This document shows, one piece after another, positions 12,709-19,964 of a stretch of DNA of 19,964 nt (position 1 is the first letter of the stretch; each line of letters starts with the position of its first letter). The stretch is from CAYNST01 sp964546435 (GTDB lineage: Bacteria; Pseudomonadota; Gammaproteobacteria; Pseudomonadales; Cellvibrionaceae). The notes beneath the pieces are model-generated. The model saw only the letters and a list, made by a program, of their open reading frames with translations. It searched no databases and was not told where the DNA came from. A program made the translations under genes and the position numbers. The DNA lies in assembly GCA_964546435.1 (NCBI GenBank), contig CAZJKJ010000064.1, positions 1-19,964 on the forward strand, given 5' to 3'.

Positions 12709-15700
12709 TCATGCAGTCATGGTCTGTTTGGCCAGCAGCGAAGTGACCAGCTTGCTCAGCACATCCTCCTGATACGGTTTGCCCAGATATTCATTAACGC
12801 CCAGGCTGAGTGCGTGCTGGCGGTGTTTGTCGCCGGTACGCGAGGTGATCATGATGATCGGGATATGCTTCCAGCGGCTGCTCGAACGCACATTGCGGGC
12901 AACTTCGAAACCGTCCATGCGCGGCATTTCGATGTCCAGCAGCATCAGATCCGGGATGTTCTCCTGCAGTACCTGCAACGCATCCACACCGTCTTTTGCG
13001 GTGATGACATGGTAGCCCTCGCGCTCCAGGAAACGGGTTGTTACCTTGCGAACCGTGACCGAATCGTCCACCACCATAACGGTTTTCGCCACCTTCTGCG
13101 GTGCTGGCTCCGGCTGCGTCGCAAGACCCAGGGCGCCGCGACCGCTGCCCAGCAACGCCACTTCCCGGCGTACCAGAGCGTGCACATCGAGAATGACCAC
13201 CACGCTGCCATCCCCCATTACCGTCGCCCCGGACAACCCCTGCACCGAAGCGAACTGCGGCCCGAGGCTCTTGACGACGATCTCTTTACTGCCCATGAGA
13301 CCATCGACCTGCATCGCCATGGTGTGTTGCGCCGAACGCACCAGAATCACCGGCAGCGGCAGAATCTGACCGTCCAGCCGCGGCAGGTAGCCGGGTGTGA
13401 TCAGGCCATTGAGGTGGCGAACCTGATAACTGTCGCCGGCGTATTCGAAGAACGCATCCGGCTGGGTGTAATAGTGCTCCAGTTCGAACGGGCTGACCCG
13501 CACAATCCCCTCGATACTGTTGAGGGCAATGGCGAAGGTTTCGCCACCGAGCTGGACCATAAGAGCGCGGTTGACGGACACCGTAAACGGCAAACGGACG
13601 ATGAACTGCGTACCCACACCGGGCCGCGAGTCGATGCCCACGGAACCGCCGAGCTGTTTGATCTCGGAGGCGACCACGTCCATCCCCACGCCGCGACCGG
13701 AAATCTGGGTCACGTTCTCTGCGGTACTGAAGCCTGCCTGCAGGATGAACTGCATGACGTCATAGTCGGACAGGTTGGAGTCTTCGGCCATAAGGCCGCG
13801 TTCGATGGCTTTTTCCCGAACCCGCTTGATGTTCACGCCGCGGCCGTCATCCGCCAGACGCAGAAGGATGTCACCACCCTCCCGGGCGAGACTGACCAGC
13901 ACCCGGCCCGTCGGCGGCTTGCCTGCCGCCACCCGATCATCCGGCTGTTCAATCCCGTGATCGACCGCGTTACGCAGCATGTGCTCCAGCGGTGCGACCA
14001 TGCGCTCCAGCACGGAGCGATCCATTTCCCCTTCCACGTTGTCGAATTCAACGTTTACCTGTTTGCCCAGTTCTGCGGCAACCTGGCGCACGATCCGGCG
14101 CAAGCGCGGTACCAGTCGCGAAAAGGGTACCATCCGCGAACGCATCAGCCCTTCCTGCAGAGACGAGGTGATCCGGGACTGTTGCAGCAGCAGGGTTTCG
14201 GTATCCCGCAGCTTGTCGCCGAGGGTATGCTTCAAATCCACCAGATCCGAGGCGGACTCCATCAACGATCGGGTCAGCTGCTGGAGCTGGGAGTAGCGGT
14301 CCATTTCCAGCGGGTCGAATTCTTCGTAGGACGCCATGCGCTCCTGACGGAACAGCACCTGGGCTTCGGTTTCCATATCGAGGCGCCGCAACTGCTCGCT
14401 CAGGCGGCCCAGCGTGGTTTCGATCTCATCGACAGCGGAGGTCAGATCACTGACCTGCTGTTCAAGCCGCCCCCGACTGATTGTCGTCTCACCCGCGAGG
14501 TTAACCAGCTCTTCAAGAAGATCGGCAGATACTTTGACCATTTCCTGAGACCCGGGACGCGCGGGCGCCACGGTACTTTCGGGCGCAGCTTCTGATGGCT
14601 CGGGAAAAGGTACGAATTCTGGCCGGGGAGCCGGTGCTCGCGGAATAAATGGCAACACCTGCCCTTCCGCCAGGGATTCCCGCAGCGCTGCGGCAGGAGA
14701 CTGCTCCGTCGCGGGTGTCTCTGCTGCCGGCTGGACGGCAGAATCGTCCGCCAGCGGTAGACCATCGAGTCGGGCGCGCACGGCCTTGACGCCGTTCAGC
14801 AGCAAATCCTGGTACTGGTGTATCAGTGGGAAAAACGCTTCATTGTCGGACGGGTGCCGTGTCGCGATCAGAAAGCTTTCGTAGTTGTGGGTCAGTTCGC
14901 CAAAGTTCATCAGCCCCGACAGTCGGGCGCCGCCCTTGAGGGTGTGCAGTACCCGCTTCATGGTGTCGGCAGGCGCTTCCGCGTTGTGATCTGATTCCCA
15001 GGCGTGGATTGCTTCGTCCAGTTCTTCGATCAGCTCATTGGCTTCCTCGAGGAAAATCTCGAGGATATCCTGATCGTAATCATCCGTTTCAATAGCCGCC
15101 AATTGCGCAGGACTGCCCAGCTCCCAGGGAGACAGCGCCGGGCCGGTCTCGTGCTTCTCGGCATGCATGTCCGCCGCGGAACTGGCGAAATCATCGTCCA
15201 GCAGAGCCTCGGCTTCAGTGAAATCTTCCAGCCGTTGGGCTTCTTCCATTTCTTCGTCGGTGAGATCCGCAGATTCCCGGGTCGCATCGTCTGTTGCGTC
15301 CATCCCATACTCTGCGGTGGCGTAATCCGCGGGGGTGTAGTCCTCATGATGGATGTTGTCGAGATCCTCATCCGCCGCCGATGCGACGGCTTCGCTGGCC
15401 CGCAGGTCGCTTTCAAGCTGGGCCAGATCGAACTCCAGATCGTCTTCATCGCCTGCCAGATCCAGCTGCACCGGCTCTGCGCCGAGGTGCAGACCGTCGA
15501 TATAAATCTCGTCCTCGGCCAGCGGTTCTCCATCGTCTGCAAGCGCATCTTCGTCGACAAGCAGTTCTACCTCGGCTGTTGGCGCGTCGGTAACGATTCC
15601 AGCGGCAAGCGGCTGTTCTTCCTCGAGGTACAGCTCATCGACGGCGTGAAGATCCCCTTCCGCCAGCAGCCCTTCCTGTCTGGCGGTGTCACCGTCAAAG

Positions 15701-18700
15701 GGCAACTCGATTTCGATCACATCATCGTCTTCGTCGTCAACATCGTCCGCCCGGTCGACCAGAACCGCCGGTTCGACAGCGCCGTCAATGATCAACTCAC
15801 CGGCGTCGAAATCGGCTTCGCGAGCCCAGTCTCCAATAAGCGTTTCTTCAACCGGGGCGTCATCGGCGAGCAAATCCTCATCTTCCATCGCCTCGTCTTC
15901 CAGACGGGACAAGGTTCCTTCCGGATCGCCGAGGAACAAGCGTTCATCGCCCGCTTCGTCGTAGGAGAGTTCCGTCAGCTCCGGCGCGTCTTCCGGTATT
16001 TCACCGGTCAATGAAAGATCGTCACCCTGTTCAACCAGCCATGTCTCATCATCCACGGAGGTCGGATCAGTGATTTCAACGTCCTGCGGTGCGTCGACGG
16101 ACCAGTCAACCGCATCTGCTGTGTCTGTCAGCAAAGGGGCGTCTTCGGCATCTGCAGGCGTTGACTCGCCGGCTGGAAGATACTGATATTCGTCCTCGAC
16201 GCTCTGTCCTTCATCCGCAAACGCCATCCCGGCGTCCTCACCGAAATCGTAAGCCACTTCGTCGTCGCCATCAGCGCCAACAGGAGCGCCCACCTGATCA
16301 CCGACACCATCGCCGACTGGAAGGGCATCGGCGCCGAGATCAATCGCATCCATTTCGTCATCGTGAGACCAGAGCGAATCCGCCTCAGGCTCCGCAAACT
16401 CCGCCAGCGTTTCTTCCGGGGCGTCCGCGTCAACGGTCGTGGGGGCGAGCCGGGCCTCGGGCTCAGCCGGGACCAGATCCATCAGACTGTCCAGACGGGA
16501 CTGCAGGTCTGCATCAACGGCAGGCACATTCTGACCGGCAGCCACGGCATCCACCATGTCCAGCAAGGTGTCGTGGGCCGGGTTGACTGTGGTGAAAAAC
16601 CCCGGATCTGTCGCCAGACCGTCTTTGAGCGCAGTCGCGTGCAGCTTTTTAAGCTGACAGCTCAACTTCGCCATGGCGGGTAGGTTGGCCTGGGAGGCAC
16701 CTTCGCTCAAGGTGCCCAGCTCTTCGATCAGGCGCTCGATGGCAGGTTGGGGAGCAGTCTGCCCGGACGCCCAGTCTGCCATGATCTTGTGGGCATCGAG
16801 CAGGAGATTCATTTCCTCGGCCATGAAAATGGCCAGCAGACGCGGGTCGACCGGCTTCTCGCCTTCACGCTCGTGATCGCGCAAGTGAATCAGCGGTGCG
16901 ACGTGGTCATCCCGCAATTCTCTTACCCGAGCAATGAACTGGTCGAGTTTCGGCAACTCGACTGGCTCGCCCCGCTCAATGCACTCCAGTCCTTCCTGGG
17001 TGTACTGCACGGAATCGCGAATCAGCTGCAGGATGTCATCATCAACACGTACCTGATAGGTGCGCAGTTCTTTGACGAAGTTCTCCAGCGGCGCCGTCAT
17101 GGCAGCGATAGGCGTCACCGCCGCCATATGGGCACTGCCCTTGAGGGTATGCAACGCGCGCTGCAAGTCATCGGACGGCACATCGTATATGGGGCTTTGC
17201 TCATCCATGGCGGCGATAAAGCCGCGCACCACGTCGAGATGCGTCGTGGCTTCCGACGCGAAAATATCCCAGAGAATCTGGTCTTCGTTGTCGTCGCTAT
17301 CGGCATCATCGGGCTTGATGACACCCTGCTCGGCAATGCCAGCCATATCGGCGGGAATTTCGCCTTTTGCCAGGCGCGCGGCCCAGTCGATGTATTGGTC
17401 GGTCAAGGCTTTATGCGGATTCGGCCGGCGATCCTTGAAGGCCGTAATCAGGCCGGGGAGGACAACCAGAACTTTTTCGATCAGCTCGATATGAGCCGAC
17501 TGCGGCTTTATCGAATTGTCCATGATGCGGTTCAGCATGTTCTCGACGGACCACGCCAGCTCGCCCACCTCCATGGCTTCGACCATGCGGCCGCTGCCTT
17601 TGAGGGTATGGAACGAGCGCCGCACGGTAATCAGCGAGTTCTGATCGTCCAGGTTATTGCTCCAGCGGGGGAAGTAATCCGCCAGGGTTTCCTGCACTTC
17701 CGCAGCCTCTTCCACGAAGATTTCGATGATTTCTTCGTCGATCTCGCTCTCTTCTTCCTCTTCTGCGTCGGCGGCCGTTGCGGTTACCGTCGGGGCGGCT
17801 TCAATGCCGTCGGCGCCGGCTAGATCGTCATCACCGGTCTGCGCGGCAAACAGTGCCCCGGCGTGTTCGGGGTCGTCGCGGGAGTCTTGCTCGCTCGCAT
17901 CCTGCCAGGCAAAGGTTTCCGCCGCAGACGCTATGTCCGCGTCCGCGTCCGCGTCGATCGTCTCTTCATTGGCGTCGATTGCGTGGGCTTCTGCGGCAAC
18001 CGGATCGGCCTCGGCCGCACCAGGATCGACTGAACCGGTGACTGCTTCTTCGGTGACTGCTTCTTCGGTGACTGCATCTTCAGGGGCAGCGGGATAACCT
18101 TCGCTGTCACCTCGATTCTCGAAACCAGCGTTTGCGTCGGCAACCTCACTGGACACAGCCAGCGCGGCTGATTCTTGCTGATCAAATGACTCGTCCGCCG
18201 CGACCGTGCGACTGACCTCGGTGGCTTCGTCGGCGTCAAGAGCTGATCCGGGGTGCGCGGCGGCTCCGGTGGTTTCATCGAAGCGCGTTTCGTCGGGCGT
18301 TTCTACGCCAGGACTGACACCAGGGGCTGCGCTGCGAACGTAGGTATCCGCACCCTTGGGGCGATATCCCAGTTCTGTCAGGCTTTCTTCCGCCATTTCG
18401 AGATAGCCGTCGAGATCGTCCCCGTGTCCGCCGATCAGGCGTTCAAGATAATAATCGACACTGGCAATGGCTTCCGCCAGGGTTTGCAGGGCATCGCCCG
18501 GATTGGTTTCGCGGTCGATCAGTTCGCGTTGAATAAACTGTCCACAGGCGTCAAGGATCGCGGCCGGTCGCGGCAGCGGTACCATGTTGAAACCGCCGCG
18601 GATGTCGTTGAGCGTTTCCACCGCCCGGGGCAGGAAACTCGGATCCCACTTGGCGGACATGCTTTCAATGATCGCTTCCTTGACCACATCCATGCCGTTG

Positions 18701-19964
18701 CGACATTCATTCAATACTGCATGTTTGGCCGTATCGATTTCGACCGCCCGCTCATCGATGCGGGTGTAATCGCTGGCCTTGCCTTTGCCAATGGCTTCGA
18801 GACGGTTTTCAAGGTCTGCAAGACGCCCGGCGACATCGATCAGAACGCTGTCGGATATCGTGCCGGTCTTGCACATCTGCACCAGCGCATTGTGCTGCTC
18901 CAGCGTGTGCTTGCGCATGTCGACAATGCCGAGCACCGCCAGCGTATCGCTGATCCGCTTGATGAACGGGAGAGTCTCCTCGACTTCGCTCATACTGCCC
19001 TGACCGGACAAGGCACGGTCCATCAGGAACTTGGCACTGTTGAGTTCTTCCTGCAACGCCGCAACCACAGCCCGGACGGCTTCGGGCTCCGGTGCCGACA
19101 ACATACTGTGACTGCTGCTGCCTCCCGGCAATACGGTGGACTGCTCCAGCTGGAAGCGCTGCTTGACCGCTGCCACCCGGATGCCGCCGGCTCTGGCCAG
19201 CCCGACGTAGTACAGCAGGTTGCGCAGCAAGGGTTCGGGTGGCGGCGCATCAAACGCCGCCGGGCAATGTTCGTTAAGTACTTTTATTTCGCGTGCCAGA
19301 TGACGCAGCAATCCGCGCACCGCGACACTCAGTTCCACATCATCGCGGGTCAGTGCTTCGGTCAGCGCCGCAGCGGCGTACCAGGTGGGGTGGCACAGGG
19401 TGCCCCGGGTAATGGATTCCAGCCGGGCGAATACTTTGTCGATATAGCCCAGATGTTCGTCGATCTTGATGCCGCGCAGCACGCTGGCCGCCGCGAACTG
19501 ATACATGTCCTGCAGTTTCTTGAGGACCGGCTTGAGTCTGGGAATGTCATCCAGGGAACTGTGGCGCTGACCGGTCACCCGGCCGACGCTGGACAGGTCG
19601 GGGTGAAACAGGTTGGTCTCGCTCAGGTAGGGTTGTTTGCGCACCGCGCGCAAGTCGTTCAGCAACGGCATCACGATGGCCGGATGGTCATCGTGGTTGG
19701 CCTTGACCTGCTCCAGGTACAGCGGCAATTGCAGGAGCGAGCGCATCAGGACTTCTTGCGCTTCTTTTTCGTTGGACACCTTGTTGTGCATGATTGCCGC
19801 AGTCAGAAGCTCCATTTCCTCGGCGAATAGCGATGCGCCATGGAACTCCACCATTTGCAGGGACCCGTGTACCTGATGAATGTGCGTCAGGCAAAACCGG
19901 ATACGTGCCGTGTCCCGCGGGTCTTCAACATACGCTTCGAGCGCCTGACGAGCGTCTTTGAGCG
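12709..19964 (-). CDS. chpA: ChpA-type multi-HPt hybrid histidine kinase of pili chemotaxis (N-terminus cut)
   Basis: The frame stays open to the right edge: 36 codons precede the first visible Met (19854), and they resemble the Pseudomonas ChpA N-terminus (FCLTHIHQVHGSLQ), so the real start is just outside. Residues here count from that Met. Phosphoacceptor His of three canonical HPt domains: 749 (HTLKGSG), 902 (HTLKGSA), 1637 (HTLKGGA). A fourth, HQVHGS, lies before the Met (His codon 19876-19878). An HPt-like unit has Asn at 416 (NDIRGG), and another near 1047 lacks His. Acidic linkers span about 505-705 and 1131-1590. The kinase core follows: dimer helices about 1770-1900, ATP-binding N-box MLRNAVDHGIE (1959-1969), G boxes ADDGRG and SGRGVGMDVV. 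A CheW-like domain (2092-2235) and a receiver (Asp2307, Thr2337, Lys2359) end it. It would signal from a pilus receptor to PilG/PilH-type regulators. Confidence 0.96.
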   Translation of the reverse strand, partial: LKDARQALEAYVEDPRDTARIRFCLTHIHQVHGSLQMVEFHGASLFAEEMELLTAAIMHNKVSNEKEAQEVLMRSLLQLPLYLEQVKANHDDHPAIVMPLLNDLRAVRKQPYLSETNLFHPDLSSVGRVTGQRHSSLDDIPRLKPVLKKLQDMYQFAAASVLRGIKIDEHLGYIDKVFARLESITRGTLCHPTWYAAAALTEALTRDDVELSVAVRGLLRHLAREIKVLNEHCPAAFDAPPPEPLLRNLLYYVGLARAGGIRVAAVKQRFQLEQSTVLPGGSSSHSMLSAPEPEAVRAVVAALQEELNSAKFLMDRALSGQGSMSEVEETLPFIKRISDTLAVLGIVDMRKHTLEQHNALVQMCKTGTISDSVLIDVAGRLADLENRLEAIGKGKASDYTRIDERAVEIDTAKHAVLNECRNGMDVVKEAIIESMSAKWDPSFLPRAVETLNDIRGGFNMVPLPRPAAILDACGQFIQRELIDRETNPGDALQTLAEAIASVDYYLERLIGGHGDDLDGYLEMAEESLTELGYRPKGADTYVRSAAPGVSPGVETPDETRFDETTGAAAHPGSALDADEATEVSRTVAADESFDQQESAALAVSSEVADANAGFENRGDSEGYPAAPEDAVTEEAVTEEAVTGSVDPGAAEADPVAAEAHAIDANEETIDADADADIASAAETFAWQDASEQDSRDDPEHAGALFAAQTGDDDLAGADGIEAAPTVTATAADAEEEEESEIDEEIIEIFVEEAAEVQETLADYFPRWSNNLDDQNSLITVRRSFHTLKGSGRMVEAMEVGELAWSVENMLNRIMDNSIKPQSAHIELIEKVLVVLPGLITAFKDRRPNPHKALTDQYIDWAARLAKGEIPADMAGIAEQGVIKPDDADSDDNEDQILWDIFASEATTHLDVVRGFIAAMDEQSPIYDVPSDDLQRALHTLKGSAHMAAVTPIAAMTAPLENFVKELRTYQVRVDDDILQLIRDSVQYTQEGLECIERGEPVELPKLDQFIARVRELRDDHVAPLIHLRDHEREGEKPVDPRLLAIFMAEEMNLLLDAHKIMADWASGQTAPQPAIERLIEELGTLSEGASQANLPAMAKLSCQLKKLHATALKDGLATDPGFFTTVNPAHDTLLDMVDAVAAGQNVPAVDADLQSRLDSLMDLVPAEPEARLAPTTVDADAPEETLAEFAEPEADSLWSHDDEMDAIDLGADALPVGDGVGDQVGAPVGADGDDEVAYDFGEDAGMAFADEGQSVEDEYQYLPAGESTPADAEDAPLLTDTADAVDWSVDAPQDVEITDPTSVDDETWLVEQGDDLSLTGEIPEDAPELTELSYDEAGDERLFLGDPEGTLSRLEDEAMEDEDLLADDAPVEETLIGDWAREADFDAGELIIDGAVEPAVLVDRADDVDDEDDDVIEIELPFDGDTARQEGLLAEGDLHAVDELYLEEEQPLAAGIVTDAPTAEVELLVDEDALADDGEPLAEDEIYIDGLHLGAEPVQLDLAGDEDDLEFDLAQLESDLRASEAVASAADEDLDNIHHEDYTPADYATAEYGMDATDDATRESADLTDEEMEEAQRLEDFTEAEALLDDDFASSAADMHAEKHETGPALSPWELGSPAQLAAIETDDYDQDILEIFLEEANELIEELDEAIHAWESDHNAEAPADTMKRVLHTLKGGARLSGLMNFGELTHNYESFLIATRHPSDNEAFFPLIHQYQDLLLNGVKAVRARLDGLPLADDSAVQPAAETPATEQSPAAALRESLAEGQVLPFIPRAPAPRPEFVPFPEPSEAAPESTVAPARPGSQEMVKVSADLLEELVNLAGETTISRGRLEQQVSDLTSAVDEIETTLGRLSEQLRRLDMETEAQVLFRQERMASYEEFDPLEMDRYSQLQQLTRSLMESASDLVDLKHTLGDKLRDTETLLLQQSRITSSLQEGLMRSRMVPFSRLVPRLRRIVRQVAAELGKQVNVEFDNVEGEMDRSVLERMVAPLEHMLRNAVDHGIEQPDDRVAAGKPPTGRVLVSLAREGGDILLRLADDGRGVNIKRVREKAIERGLMAEDSNLSDYDVMQFILQAGFSTAENVTQISGRGVGMDVVASEIKQLGGSVGIDSRPGVGTQFIVRLPFTVSVNRALMVQLGGETFAIALNSIEGIVRVSPFELEHYYTQPDAFFEYAGDSYQVRHLNGLITPGYLPRLDGQILPLPVILVRSAQHTMAMQVDGLMGSKEIVVKSLGPQFASVQGLSGATVMGDGSVVVILDVHALVRREVALLGSGRGALGLATQPEPAPQKVAKTVMVVDDSVTVRKVTTRFLEREGYHVITAKDGVDALQVLQENIPDLMLLDIEMPRMDGFEVARNVRSSSRWKHIPIIMITSRTGDKHRQHALSLGVNEYLGKPYQEDVLSKLVTSLLAKQTMTA
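15085..16464 (-). other. ChpA region encoding a ~460-residue acidic low-complexity linker
   Basis: Within chpA, residues about 1131-1590 (from the Met at 19854) form no recognisable domain. They are dominated by Asp, Glu and Ala, with short recurring acidic/hydrophobic patterns such as DELYLEEEQPLA, EDEIYIDGLHLG and DDLEFDLAQLE. It joins the degenerate HPt near 1047 to the last canonical HPt at 1637. A disordered, highly negative spacer is the simplest reading. The recurring hydrophobic clusters could be short binding motifs. Confidence 0.75.
17935..17955 (-). repeat. 6-bp microsatellite inside chpA (Asp-Ala repeat)
   Basis: GTCCGC is repeated three times plus GTC, encoding an alternating Asp-Ala run in the first acidic linker. 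The unit is a multiple of three, so slippage would change linker length without breaking the frame. Confidence 0.7.
18038..18082 (-). repeat. 15-bp tandem repeat inside chpA (EEAVT)
   Basis: Three 15-bp units lie at 18038-18052, 18053-18067 and 18068-18082. The first two are identical (GTGACTGCTTCTTCG on the + strand) and the third differs at two positions. They encode the AVTEE repeats in the first acidic linker of ChpA. The frame is kept, and the region is otherwise low-complexity. Confidence 0.85.

Noticed and set aside
12814..14595. 593-codon open frame on the + strand opposite chpA
   Set aside because: It lies antisense to the CheA kinase, CheW-like and receiver domains of ChpA. The protein is rich in His, Arg and Gln with no recognisable domain, as expected for an antisense shadow.
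18253..19830. 525-codon open frame on the + strand opposite the ChpA N-terminal region
   Set aside because: It is antisense to chpA, with no recognisable domain or ribosome-binding site.

Overview
The window reads as ordinary chromosome of a gammaproteobacterium in or near the Pseudomonadales/Cellvibrionales group. This is inferred from the gene content: a pili-chemotaxis kinase of ChpA type followed by chpB- and chpC-like genes, a SutA-type RNA polymerase-binding protein, a Tex protein, and a TorF-family porin with glnK and amtB. Base composition is moderately GC-rich, with AT-rich intergenic patches. I see no rRNA, tRNA, CRISPR array, insertion sequence or prophage signature.

Left part (1-5170). 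The window opens with the glycine-rich C-terminal end of an unrecognised + strand gene and its terminator. A 474-residue membrane protein with an isoprenylcysteine/phospholipid-methyltransferase-like C-terminus follows on the - strand. It diverges from a SRAP (HMCES/YedK family) abasic-site protein across about 300 bp that holds a 15-bp tandem repeat. tex follows the SRAP gene on the + strand with its own candidate promoter.

Nitrogen block (5136-9114, - strand). Transcription order is TorF-family porin, glnK (copy 1), amtB, terminator, glnK (copy 2), sutA, terminator. Upstream of the porin there is a coherent set of candidate sites: a -24/-12 (sigma-54) promoter, an IHF-like site near -52, a near-complete NtrC-type dyad centred near -109 and a half-site further up. 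This suggests that porin, glnK1 and amtB form one nitrogen-limitation operon. The second glnK is separated from amtB by a 20-bp tandem repeat and a strong intrinsic terminator, so it is probably expressed independently.

Right part (9279-19964). A MscS-family mechanosensitive channel with a cleavable signal peptide and an acidic N-terminal stretch is divergent from the porin. Then, on the - strand, come chpC (CheW-like), chpB (CheB methylesterase with a degenerate N-terminal domain) and most of chpA. chpA is a giant hybrid histidine kinase with several HPt domains, very long acidic linkers, a CheA core, a CheW-like domain and a receiver. It runs off the right edge, and only its extreme N-terminus is missing. 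In Pseudomonas the Chp system controls type IV pilus twitching and surface-sensing output.

No obviously new multi-gene system is visible. The items most worth checking are the NtrC/IHF/sigma-54 control region, the second P-II gene behind amtB with its tandem repeat, the divergent SRAP protein, and the approximately 460-residue acidic linker in ChpA.
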